Shown piece after piece: positions 21,339 through 29,158 of a DNA stretch of 64,000 nucleotides (position 1 is the stretch's first letter; each line of letters opens with the position of its first letter). The notes beneath the pieces were generated by a model. That model was not told the DNA's origin and made no database searches. It saw only the letters and a list, made by a program, of their open reading frames with translations. Source of the stretch: Nonomuraea fuscirosea (GTDB taxonomy: Bacteria; Actinomycetota; Actinomycetes; Streptosporangiales; Streptosporangiaceae); contig NZ_PVNG01000020.1 of assembly GCF_003001935.1 (NCBI RefSeq), positions 62,001-126,000 of the forward strand. Reading direction: 5' to 3'. Position numbers and translations under genes: made by a program.

Positions 21339-21365
21339 GGAATAGCCGTGTGCGCTGGTGATGTT
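21339..21365 (+). promoter_or_regulatory. Candidate sigma-R-type promoter upstream of rho
   Basis: GGAAT at 21339-21343 and GTT at 21363-21365 with a 19-base spacer, close to the streptomycete sigma-R consensus GGAAT-N18/19-GTT. It lies about 410 bases before the rho start. Confidence 0.3.
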
Positions 21366-21646
21366 AGGCTGATAGCCGCACCAGATGCCCCCTTGGTGGG
21401 TGCGTGCTTGTCAGCCATACATCGCTGCATCATGCTTCACGTCGCGAGGCGGAAGCAGCGCGGCTGTCTCCCCGGAATCCGTTGCCTCCGGTTGGCCCAC
21501 ACCCGGTTGGCTCAACGTGAGGTGGCGACGACGGGGATCTGCGCGTTCGAATCATCTCGACATCTGGTTGGCGACAGCAATCTGGGGGGTGTCAGCCACG
21601 CGCCAAGGGCCATCGGCGGCGTGGACGAACCCCTCCCCAAGAGTGG

Positions 21647-21668
21647 CGGCTGTCTGAGACGACAGCCG
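21647..21668 (+). other. Stem-loop in rho leader
   Basis: CGGCTGTC (21647-21654) and GACAGCCG (21661-21668) form a perfect 8-bp stem with loop TGAGAC, about 108 bases before the rho start codon. No T-run follows, so it is more likely a leader RNA structure than a terminator. Confidence 0.45.
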
Positions 21669-21776
21669 AAGATCGCAGAGTGCACCCCGACCCGGTCTGT
21701 CCCGCCGGATCGCAAGCACCTCCGGGACGCCCGGGAGAACGAAACCGGCGCCCGACCCCTGGGAAGGACCTTTTAG

Positions 21777-23834
21777 TTGAGCGACACCACCGAACTCCTC
21801 TCCGACGCATCAGGCGCTGAGCCGGCGTCCGGCGACACCCCCACCCGCGCAGCGGCCAAGCCGCGTGCGCGTCGCTCCGGCACCGGCCTGTCCGCCAAGG
21901 TGCTGCCCGAGCTGCAGAAGATGGCCGCGGAGCTGGGCATCAGCGGGACCGGGCGCATGCGGAAGAGCCAGCTGATCGCGGCCATCCAGGAGAAGCAGGG
22001 TGGCGGTTCCGGAGACGCCGCAGCGACCGCCGCACCCGCGGCTGAGGCGCCCGCCCCGGCTTCGACGGAGGCGGCCCCCGCGACGGAGCGGCCCACCCGT
22101 GCACGCAGGGAACGTTCCCGCTCCAAGCCCGCCGAGGACTCCGCTCCGCAGCCCGCCGCCGCGGCCCCGGCGGCCGCCGCCGAGCCCGTGGCCGTCGCGC
22201 CCGAGCCGGTCGCGGCCCCGGTCGAGACCGTGGTGGAGCAGCAGGCGCAGCCGGTCGAGGCCGGTCAGAGCGACACGCGCTCCGAGCGCGGCGAGAGCCG
22301 GCGCGAGCGCCGCAGCCGCGGCGAGCGTCGTGAGCGTGGCGACCGCGGCGACCGTTCCGGCGACCGTGACCGTTCCGGCGACCGCGGTGAGGGCGGTCGC
22401 TCCGAGAGCCGTGACGGCGGGCGCGACAGCGGCCGCGACGGCCGCGACGGTCGTGACGGCGGCCGTGACCGCGGCGAGCAGCGCGACCGCACCGCCGCCG
22501 ACGCGGGCAGCCGTGGCGACCAGCGCGGTGACCGCGGTGACCAGCGCGGTGACCAGCGTGGCGACCAGCGTGGCGACCAGCGCGGGGGCGACGACGACGA
22601 CCGCGGCGGGCGCAGCCGCAGGGGCCGCTTCAGGGAGCGCAACCGTGGCCGTGGCCGCGACCGCTTCGACAGCAGCGAGCCCGTCATCGGCGACGACGAC
22701 GTGCTCATCCCGATCGCCGGCATCCTCGACATCCTCGACAACTACGCGTTCGTCAGGACCAGCGGCTACCTGCCGGGCAGCAACGACGTCTACGTCTCGC
22801 TGGCCCAGATCCGCCGCAACGGCCTGCGCAAGGGCGACGTCATCACCGGCGCCGTCCGCCAGCCGCGCGACGGCGAGCGGCGCGAGAAGTTCAACGCCCT
22901 GGTCCGCCTCGACACCGTCAACGGCATGGACCCGGAGCAGGCCCGCAGCCGGCCCGACTTCAACAAGCTGACGCCGCTCTACCCGCAGGAGCGCCTGCGC
23001 CTCGAGACCGAGCCGAACATCCTCACCACGCGGATCATCGACCTCGTCTCGCCGATCGGCAAGGGCCAGCGCGGTCTCATCGTCTCGCCGCCCAAGGCCG
23101 GCAAGACGATGGTGCTGCAGGCCATCGCCAACGCGCTCACCCGCAACAACCCCGAGTGCCACCTGATGGTCGTGCTCGTGGACGAGCGGCCCGAAGAGGT
23201 CACCGACATGCAGCGGTCGGTCAAGGGCGAGGTCATCCACTCGACCTTCGACCGTCCGGCCGAAGACCACACCACCGTTGCCGAGCTCGCCATCGAGCGC
23301 GCCAAGCGCCTGGTGGAGCTGGGTCACGACGTGGTCGTGCTGCTCGACTCGATCACCCGCCTCGGCCGCGCCTACAACCTGGCGGCCCCGGCCTCCGGGC
23401 GCATCCTGTCGGGTGGTGTCGACTCCACGGCGCTCTACCCGCCGAAGCGGTTCTTCGGCGCCGCCCGCAACATCGAGAACGGCGGCTCGCTGACGATCCT
23501 CGCCACGGCCCTGGTCGAGACCGGGTCCAAGATGGACGAGGTCATCTTCGAGGAGTTCAAGGGCACCGGCAACATGGAGCTCAAGCTCAACCGCTCCCTG
23601 GCCGACAAGCGGATCTTCCCCGCGGTGGACGTCGACGCGTCCAGCACCCGTAAGGAAGAGATCCTCATGGGCAAGGACGAGCTCCAGATCGTCTGGAAGC
23701 TGCGTCGCGTGCTGCACGCGCTCGACATGCAGCAGGCGCTCGAACTGCTCCTGGAGAAGATGAAGGAGACCAAGTCCAACGCGGAGTTCCTCCTTCAGGT
23801 CCAGAAGACCACGGTGAGCAACGACCGCGACTAG
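21777..23834 (+). CDS. rho: Transcription termination factor Rho with long RG-rich insertion
   Basis: Hexameric RNA-dependent ATPase that ends transcription. Domains: Rho N-terminal helical domain (about 37-75), then an Ala/Pro tract and an Arg/Gly/Asp-rich disordered region up to about 300 with tandem GDQR repeats (246-270), the RNA-binding cold-shock-like domain (305-385), and the RecA-like ATPase with P-loop SPPKAGKTMV (437-446) and VVVLLDSITRLGRAYN. Length 685 is long, as in other actinobacteria with the N-terminal insertion. TTG start gives MSDTTELLSD and has GAAGGA upstream. A strong hairpin terminator follows at 23851. Confidence 0.96.
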   Translation: MSDTTELLSDASGAEPASGDTPTRAAAKPRARRSGTGLSAKVLPELQKMAAELGISGTGRMRKSQLIAAIQEKQGGGSGDAAATAAPAAEAPAPASTEAAPATERPTRARRERSRSKPAEDSAPQPAAAAPAAAAEPVAVAPEPVAAPVETVVEQQAQPVEAGQSDTRSERGESRRERRSRGERRERGDRGDRSGDRDRSGDRGEGGRSESRDGGRDSGRDGRDGRDGGRDRGEQRDRTAADAGSRGDQRGDRGDQRGDQRGDQRGDQRGGDDDDRGGRSRRGRFRERNRGRGRDRFDSSEPVIGDDDVLIPIAGILDILDNYAFVRTSGYLPGSNDVYVSLAQIRRNGLRKGDVITGAVRQPRDGERREKFNALVRLDTVNGMDPEQARSRPDFNKLTPLYPQERLRLETEPNILTTRIIDLVSPIGKGQRGLIVSPPKAGKTMVLQAIANALTRNNPECHLMVVLVDERPEEVTDMQRSVKGEVIHSTFDRPAEDHTTVAELAIERAKRLVELGHDVVVLLDSITRLGRAYNLAAPASGRILSGGVDSTALYPPKRFFGAARNIENGGSLTILATALVETGSKMDEVIFEEFKGTGNMELKLNRSLADKRIFPAVDVDASSTRKEEILMGKDELQIVWKLRRVLHALDMQQALELLLEKMKETKSNAEFLLQVQKTTVSNDRD

Positions 23835-23850
23835 CGTCCGCGTTTCACCG

Positions 23851-23884
23851 AAGGGGCGGTGGGGGTCTTCCCCGCCGCCCCTTT
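23851..23884 (+). terminator. Intrinsic terminator after rho
   Basis: A 14-bp stem (23851-23864 with 23870-23883, one wobble pair) and loop GTCTT, followed by TTTC. It begins 16 bases after the rho stop and should end the rho transcript before the two-component operon. Confidence 0.8.
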
Positions 23885-23977
23885 CGTGTGCGGGCCTGGC
23901 ACTGGGGCTAGCCCTACCCCGGTGACGGGAGTCATCCGTATTCACCGCGAGGGCCCTTCGCGTGCAGTCTGAACTAC

Positions 23978-25246
23978 ATGCGTTCTGTGGCGTTGAAGGA
24001 CCGCGTCCCGCTCGGGCCCAAGGGGCCGCTGGGCGTCCTGGTCGACCCGATGACCTGGCGGGCGGCCCCCTACCTGCTCGTCACCGGCATCGTCGGGCTG
24101 GGCTGGTTCATGGTGCTGAGCATCACGATCCCGGCCTCGCTCACGCTGTCGATCGTCTGGGTGGGCGTGCCGCTCATCATGGCCACCGTGCTGATGTGGC
24201 GCGGCGGGGCCATGCTGGAACGCCGGCTGCTGCACGCGGCGTTCGGCGTCAGGATCGCCGACCCGTACCGGCCGAGGCCCGAGCGCGGCGTCGGCGCGCA
24301 CCTGCGCTGGCTGCTGTCCGACCCCGCCACCTGGCAGGACCTGGGTTATCTGCTGATGCTGCTCCCGCTCGGCGCGGTCGAGGTGGCGTTGTCGTTCGGG
24401 CTGTGGTTCGCCTCGATCACGTTCCTCGTGCAACCGCTGCTGTACCTCGTGTACGCGACCGGCGGCGGCTACAGCGACCTGATGGTCGGCGACTGGGCGC
24501 CGGGGGCCTGGATCGCCGCGCTGTTCGGCGGCCTGCTCCTCGTGCTGACGGCCTACCTCGTCCGCGGCATGGCCTGGCTGCACGGCACCCTCGCCACGGT
24601 GCTGCTCGGCGGCAACGAGGAGGAACGGCTGCGCGCCAGCAGGGCCAGAGGGATCGACGCCGCCGAGGCCGAGCGGCGCAGGATCGAACGCGACCTGCAC
24701 GACGGCGCCCAGCAGCGGCTGCTGTCGGTCGCGGTGGACCTGGGACGGGCCCAGGCGAAGTTCGACAGCGAGCCCGACGAGGTCAGGATGCTCATCGCCC
24801 AGGCGCACGCGGGCACCAAGGCGGCCATCGCCGAGCTGCGCAACCTGGCCAGAGGCATCCACCCGGCCATCCTCAGCGACCGCGGCCTCGACGCCGCCCT
24901 GTCGGGGCTGGCCGCGCGGGCGCCCATCCGGGTGGACGTGTCGGTCGAACTGGACGAACGGCCGCCGCCCGCGGTCGAGAGCATCGCGTACTTCATCGTG
25001 GCCGAGACGCTGGCCAACATGGCCAAGCACTCCGGCGCCACCGAGGCGTCCGTCACCCTGATCAGGGACTACCGCGGCGTGGTCGTGGACGTCTGGGACA
25101 ACGGCATCGGCGGCGCGCTCCTCAGCCCGGGCGGGGGCCTGTCCGGGCTGGCCGACAGGGCCGCCACCATCGACGGGGTGATGGTCGTGCACAGCCCGGT
25201 GGGCGGCCCGACCCTGATCCGCGCGGAGCTGCCCTGCGAGTGGTAG
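23978..25246 (+). CDS. Sensor histidine kinase, NarL/DesK-type, with putative-sensor domain
   Basis: Membrane histidine kinase of 422 residues. About 1-215 is a four-helix membrane unit with paired hydrophobic segments (for example YLLVTGIVGLGWFMVL and LLMLLPLGAVEVALSF), matching the actinobacterial 'putative sensor' domain. The dimerisation/phosphorylation motif RRIERDLHDGAQQRL places the phospho-His at 241. The ATPase domain has AETLANMAKHS (N-box) and DNGIGG, GGGLSGLADR (G-boxes). The response regulator gene is 59 bases downstream. Signal unknown; an envelope stress cue is usual for this group. Inserted between rho and rpmE. Confidence 0.9.
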   Translation: MRSVALKDRVPLGPKGPLGVLVDPMTWRAAPYLLVTGIVGLGWFMVLSITIPASLTLSIVWVGVPLIMATVLMWRGGAMLERRLLHAAFGVRIADPYRPRPERGVGAHLRWLLSDPATWQDLGYLLMLLPLGAVEVALSFGLWFASITFLVQPLLYLVYATGGGYSDLMVGDWAPGAWIAALFGGLLLVLTAYLVRGMAWLHGTLATVLLGGNEEERLRASRARGIDAAEAERRRIERDLHDGAQQRLLSVAVDLGRAQAKFDSEPDEVRMLIAQAHAGTKAAIAELRNLARGIHPAILSDRGLDAALSGLAARAPIRVDVSVELDERPPPAVESIAYFIVAETLANMAKHSGATEASVTLIRDYRGVVVDVWDNGIGGALLSPGGGLSGLADRAATIDGVMVVHSPVGGPTLIRAELPCEW

Positions 25247-25305
25247 CCGGGCCCGGGGCGGACGGAGGTGGACAGCCTGCCGTCGTCCCCTGTAGTCATG
25301 GGGCC

Positions 25306-25941
25306 ATGCGCGTGGTCATCGCCGAGGACTCCGTACTGCTGCGCGAGGGGCTCGCGCGCCTGCTCGCCGACGGCGGCATCGAGACGGTGGCGAGCGTCTC
25401 CGACGGGCCCGCGCTGGTGACGGCGGTGCTGCGACACGAGCCCGACCTGGCGATCGTCGACGTCCGCATGCCGCCGAGCCACACCGACGAGGGGCTGCGG
25501 GCGGCGCTGCAGGTGCGCGCCGCCAGGCCGGACTTCCCGATCCTCGTGCTGTCGCAGTACGTCGAGGAGCGTTACGCCGGCGAGCTCATCGGCAGGGCCG
25601 TCGGTTACCTGCTTAAGGAGCGGGTCGCCGACGTGGCCGAGTTCCTGGAGGCGGTGCGTCAGGTGGCCTCCGGCGGGACCGTCATCGACCCCGAGGTGGT
25701 CGTGCAGTTACTGAGCCGGCAGCGGCGCGGCGCTCCGCTCGACTCGCTGTCGCCCCGCGAGCGCGAGGTGCTGGCGCTGATGGCGGAGGGCCGCTCCAAC
25801 ACCGCCATCGCCGCCCGGCTGGTCGTCACGGAGGGCGCGGTGGAGAAGCACATCTCCGGAATTTTCACCAAGCTGGCGCTGGGGCCGGCGCCCGAGGACC
25901 ACCGGCGGGTGCTCGCCGTGCTGACGTACCTGGGTCGCTGA
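25306..25941 (+). CDS. LuxR/NarL family response regulator
   Basis: A 211-residue DNA-binding response regulator, partner of the kinase just upstream. Receiver domain 1-120 has the acidic pair in VVIAEDSVLLREG, phospho-acceptor Asp52 in AIVDVRMPP and the conserved Lys in GYLLKERV. The C-terminal LuxR helix-turn-helix is LSPREREVLALMAEGRSN through EGAVEKHISGIFTKL. ATG at 25306 is chosen because it begins exactly with the receiver strand; the frame stays open far upstream but overlaps the kinase gene. Targets unknown. Confidence 0.92.
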   Translation: MRVVIAEDSVLLREGLARLLADGGIETVASVSDGPALVTAVLRHEPDLAIVDVRMPPSHTDEGLRAALQVRAARPDFPILVLSQYVEERYAGELIGRAVGYLLKERVADVAEFLEAVRQVASGGTVIDPEVVVQLLSRQRRGAPLDSLSPREREVLALMAEGRSNTAIAARLVVTEGAVEKHISGIFTKLALGPAPEDHRRVLAVLTYLGR

Positions 25942-25975
25942 AAGGGCTGGTGTCACCCCGGCGCCGGGCCGCGAG

Positions 25976-26001
25976 GGAATGCCGGATGGCCTGGGATGGT
26001 T
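25976..26001 (+). promoter_or_regulatory. Sigma-R-type promoter of rpmE (GGAAT-N18-GTT)
   Basis: GGAAT at 25976-25980, an 18-base spacer, and GTT at 25999-26001: an exact match to the published Streptomyces coelicolor sigma-R consensus. rpmE is a known sigma-R target there, so thiol-oxidative stress control is likely conserved here. A TTGCAC and TAGCTG pair at 26000-26026 might be an overlapping vegetative promoter. Confidence 0.65.
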
Positions 26002-26095
26002 GCACGATCTGGCACACTGGTAGCTGACCATTTTGCGGTTCCGGTTCCCGCCACGCGTGAAGGCGACCCGGCGGCCGCACCCCGAAAGGACAGCG

Positions 26096-26314
26096 ATGAA
26101 GCGCGACATCCACCCCGACTACAACGTGACGCAGGTGTCCTGCTCCTGCGGTAACACGTTCACCACCCGCAGCACCGCGAAGAACGGCGTGATCCACGCC
26201 GACGTGTGCTCCGCCTGCCACCCGTTCTACACGGGCAAGCAGAAGATCCTCGACACCGGCGGCCGGGTGGCCCGCTTCGAGAAGCGCTTCGGCAAGAAGG
26301 CCACGGGCAAGTAG
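26096..26314 (+). CDS. rpmE: 50S ribosomal protein L31, zinc-binding form
   Basis: Large-subunit ribosomal protein of 72 residues beginning MKRDIHPDYNVTQVSCSCGN. Four cysteines (16, 18, 38 and 41, in SCSCG and VCSACHPFYTGKQ) bind zinc, marking the C+ form that paralogue L31B replaces under zinc starvation. ATG at 26096 follows GAAAGGA and gives the standard length; in-frame upstream codons are not conserved. Transcription probably starts at the sigma-R-type promoter at 25976-26001. A large hairpin separates it from prfA. Confidence 0.97.
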   Translation: MKRDIHPDYNVTQVSCSCGNTFTTRSTAKNGVIHADVCSACHPFYTGKQKILDTGGRVARFEKRFGKKATGK

Positions 26315-26322
26315 CTCCACCC

Positions 26323-26360
26323 ACGCCGGCCCGGACGCACCGCGTGCGCCGGGTCGGCGT
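26323..26360 (+). terminator. Extended hairpin between rpmE and prfA
   Basis: Outer arms 26323-26334 and 26349-26360 (12 pairs, one wobble) enclose a second stem CGCAC/GTGCG around CGC. It is followed by TGTTGG, not a clean T-run, so it may be a partial terminator or attenuator that lowers read-through into prfA. Confidence 0.5.
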
Positions 26361-26399
26361 TGTTGGTGAAACGGCCACACTCCACGAAAAGGGACCACG

Positions 26400-27452
26400 G
26401 TGAATCTCGACGAGTTGCTCAAGGAGTATTCCGAGCTGGAGTTGAAGCTCGCCGATCCCGCCGTGCACGCCGACCAGAACAAGGCACGCACCCTAGGCCG
26501 GCGCTACTCGCAGCTGACGCCGATCGTCGGCACCTACCGTGAGCTCGAATCGTCCCGCGAGGACCTGACGGCCGCCAAGGAGCTGGCCGGCGAGGACGAG
26601 GGGTTCGCCGCCGAGGCCGCCGAGATCGAGGAGCGCATCCCGCAGCTGGAGGAGAAGCTCCGGCACCTGCTCATCCCGCGCGATCCCAACGATGACAAGG
26701 ACATCATCATGGAGATCAAGGCGGGCGAGGGCGGCGAGGAGTCCGCGCTGTTCGCCGGCGACCTGCTGCGCATGTACCTGCGTTACGCCGAACGGCTCGG
26801 CTGGAAGACCGAGGTCATCGACAGCCAGCCCTCCGACCTGGGCGGCTACAAAGACGTCACGGTCGGCATCCGGGCCAAGGGCGACGAGGGCGTGTGGTCC
26901 AGGCTCAAGTACGAAGGCGGGGTCCACCGCGTGCAGCGGGTGCCCGTCACCGAGTCGCAGGGCCGCATCCACACCAGCGCCGCCGGCGTGCTCGTCTACC
27001 CGGAGGCGGAGGAGGTCGACGTCCAGATCGACGCCAACGACCTGCGCATCGACGTCTACCGCTCCAGCGGCCCCGGCGGCCAGAGCGTCAACACCACCGA
27101 CTCCGCGGTCCGCATCACCCACCTGCCCACCGGCGTGGTCGTCTCCTGCCAGAACGAGAAGAGCCAGCTCCAGAACAAGGAGTCGGCGCTGCGCATCCTG
27201 CGCGCCCGGCTGCTGGCCATCGCCCAGGAGCAGGCCGAGGCCGCGGCCCAGGCCGAGCGCAAGTCGCAGGTACGCACCGTCGACCGCTCCGAGCGGGTCC
27301 GCACCTACAACTTCCCGGAAAACCGCATCTCCGACCACCGCGTCGGCTTCAAGGCGTATAACCTCGACCAGGTTCTCGACGGTGAGCTCAACGCCGTCAC
27401 CCAAGCCCTCATCGACGCCGAGATGGCGGAGAAGCTCGCACAACACTCATGA
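26400..27452 (+). CDS. prfA: Peptide chain release factor 1
   Basis: Recognises UAA and UAG in the ribosomal A site and triggers peptide release. The stop-codon-reading tripeptide is PVT at 182-184 in HRVQRVPVTESQGRIHT, the RF1-type position (RF2 has SPF). The catalytic GGQ is 226-228 in SSGPGGQSVN, whose Gln is the target of PrmC, encoded next. Length 350 is normal. GTG start follows AAAAGGGACC. The stop overlaps the prmC start (ATGA), coupling release factor and its methylase. Confidence 0.96.
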   Translation: MNLDELLKEYSELELKLADPAVHADQNKARTLGRRYSQLTPIVGTYRELESSREDLTAAKELAGEDEGFAAEAAEIEERIPQLEEKLRHLLIPRDPNDDKDIIMEIKAGEGGEESALFAGDLLRMYLRYAERLGWKTEVIDSQPSDLGGYKDVTVGIRAKGDEGVWSRLKYEGGVHRVQRVPVTESQGRIHTSAAGVLVYPEAEEVDVQIDANDLRIDVYRSSGPGGQSVNTTDSAVRITHLPTGVVVSCQNEKSQLQNKESALRILRARLLAIAQEQAEAAAQAERKSQVRTVDRSERVRTYNFPENRISDHRVGFKAYNLDQVLDGELNAVTQALIDAEMAEKLAQHS

Positions 27453-28303
27453 CATTTCTGCTGGACGAGATCGCGCTCGCCACCGCCCGGCTGGCCGAGG
27501 CAGGTGTGCCTTCACCGCGCACCGACGCGGAAGAGATCGCGGCATTCGTCCACGGCGTGCGCAGGAGTGAGCTGCACACCGTCAGGGACTCCGAGTTCGA
27601 CGCGCTGTTCTGGGAGGGCGTCGCCCGGCGCGAGGCCCGCGAGCCGCTGCAGCACATCACCGGCCACGCCTACTTCCGCTATCTGGAGCTCGCGGTCGGG
27701 CCCGGCGTGTTCGTGCCCAGGCCGGAGACCGAGGTGATGGCCGGATGGGCCATCGAGACGCTGCGGGAGATGGACGTCACCGCCCCGCTCGTCGTCGATC
27801 TCGGCACCGGGTCGGGCGCCATCGCGCTGTCGATCGCCCAGGAGGTGGCGCTGGCCGAGGTCCACGCCGTCGAGGTCGATCCCGGGGCCTACACCTGGGC
27901 CAAGCGCAACATCTCCGAGCACGGCCAGGGCCGTACCCACCTGCATCCGGAAGACCTCGCCGAGGCGCTGCCCGAGCTCAACGGCAAGGTCGACCTGGTC
28001 ATCTCCAACCCGCCCTACATCCCGCCCGGCGCGATCCCGCGTGATCCCGAGGTGCGCGACTACGACCCGTCCCGCGCCCTGTTCGGCTCGGGCGACGACG
28101 GGCTCGGCGAGGTCCGCGCGGTCGAGCGCACCGCGCGCCGGCTGCTGCGCCCCGGCGGCTGGGTGGCCGTCGAACACGCCGACGAGCAGGGCCGGGCCGT
28201 CTATCTGACCTTCCCAGAGGACAACGGATGGCGTGACGTACGCCTGCGCCAGGACCTCACGAGAAGAGACCGCTTCGTCACGGCCAGGCTGGGCCAGGAC
28301 TAG
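27449..28303 (+). CDS. prmC: Peptide chain release factor N5-glutamine methyltransferase (PrmC/HemK)
   Basis: Methylates the Gln of the GGQ motif in release factors using S-adenosylmethionine. N-terminal helical substrate-recognition domain (1-85), then a class I methyltransferase fold with VVDLGTGSGAIALSIA (SAM-binding) and the catalytic NPPY at 187-190 (LVISNPPYIPP). Length 284 is usual. ATG overlaps the prfA stop. The classic prfA-prmC pair; no anomaly. Confidence 0.95.
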   Translation: MTFLLDEIALATARLAEAGVPSPRTDAEEIAAFVHGVRRSELHTVRDSEFDALFWEGVARREAREPLQHITGHAYFRYLELAVGPGVFVPRPETEVMAGWAIETLREMDVTAPLVVDLGTGSGAIALSIAQEVALAEVHAVEVDPGAYTWAKRNISEHGQGRTHLHPEDLAEALPELNGKVDLVISNPPYIPPGAIPRDPEVRDYDPSRALFGSGDDGLGEVRAVERTARRLLRPGGWVAVEHADEQGRAVYLTFPEDNGWRDVRLRQDLTRRDRFVTARLGQD

Positions 28304-28422
28304 GATTCACGCCAGCGGCGCGGCCCCCTCCTGACCAGCAGGAAGCCCGGCGACCGTACCAGGAGGAAGGAGGAGGCCTCGCGAACGCCGCTCCCCGCCG
28401 AGCGGAGCGAGGCGATGAGATC

Positions 28423-29070
28423 GTGGGACGACGTTTTGACTGCTCCAACGCCGAGCAACGGACCGAGGGCCTGACGGAGGCGGCGGCCGCCGTTCGCCGC
28501 GGCGAGCTCGTGGTGCTGCCGACCGACACCGTCTACGGCATCGGCGCCGACGCCTTCACCCCCGCCGCCGTCAACTCCCTGCTGGACGCCAAGGGCCGGG
28601 GCCGCGACATGCCGCCGCCCGTGCTTGTGGGCACCGTCAGAGCCGCCACAGCGCTCGTGGACGACATGGGGGCGTACGGGCAGGACCTGATCGACGCCTT
28701 CTGGCCCGGGCCGCTCACGCTCGTCTGCAAGGCCAACAGGGCCCTTTCCTGGGACCTGGGCGACACCAAGGGCACGGTGGCCGTACGCATGCCGCTGCAT
28801 CCGGTGGCGCTCGACCTGCTCAAGGAGACCGGGCCGATGGCCGTCTCCAGCGCCAACCGCTCCGGTTCGCCCGCCGCCACCACCGCGGAGGAGGCCGAGG
28901 AGCAACTCGGCGAGGCGGTCGCGGTCTACCTCGACGCCGGCAAGACCACCGACAACACGCCCTCCACCATCCTCGACCTCACCACGGCCGTGCCCCGGCT
29001 GCTGCGTCGCGGGGCCATCCCGGTGGAGAAGCTGCGCGGCATCATCGGCTACGTCGCCACCGACGACTGA
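28423..29070 (+). CDS. L-threonylcarbamoyladenylate synthase (Sua5/YciO/YrdC/YwlC family)
   Basis: Makes threonylcarbamoyl-AMP from threonine, bicarbonate and ATP, the first step of tRNA t6A37 modification. A single YrdC domain of 215 residues: RGELVVLPTDTVYGIGADAF, then KGRGRDMPPPVLVG (the KxR-type nucleotide site), WPGPLTLV and SSANRSGSPAATT. It lacks the C-terminal Sua5 domain, so it is TsaC-like in length. GTG start at 28423. It follows prmC as in Mycobacterium (Rv1301 position); the 119-base gap contains no other gene. Confidence 0.93.
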   Translation: MGRRFDCSNAEQRTEGLTEAAAAVRRGELVVLPTDTVYGIGADAFTPAAVNSLLDAKGRGRDMPPPVLVGTVRAATALVDDMGAYGQDLIDAFWPGPLTLVCKANRALSWDLGDTKGTVAVRMPLHPVALDLLKETGPMAVSSANRSGSPAATTAEEAEEQLGEAVAVYLDAGKTTDNTPSTILDLTTAVPRLLRRGAIPVEKLRGIIGYVATDD

Positions 29071-29158
29071 GGTATACCCGCTGCTTATTCCGGCCGCTAT
29101 CGCGCTCGGGCCGACATTACGGTGAGGCCCGGAGCGGCGATACGTCGGGGAGTGGCCC

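Larger units (their letters stand above)
21320..21776 (+). other. Long rho leader / intergenic region (457 bases)
   Basis: No convincing gene lies here. The region holds a candidate sigma-R-type promoter (21339-21365), a housekeeping-like -10 TAGGCT (21365-21370), a repeated CCGGTTGGC at about 21490-21510, and a perfect 8-bp hairpin at 21647-21668. It ends with GAAGGA before the TTG start of rho. Long structured leaders are common on rho mRNAs and can mediate autoregulation by Rho; that is an inference here. Confidence 0.5.

Noticed and set aside
21385..21657. Possible small gene (90 codons) in the rho leader
   Set aside because: No good ribosome site, unbiased codon positions and no recognisable motif; the region looks like leader RNA.
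23450..23830. Antisense open frame at the 3' end of rho
   Set aside because: Ser/Arg-rich shadow frame of a highly conserved gene; no independent evidence.
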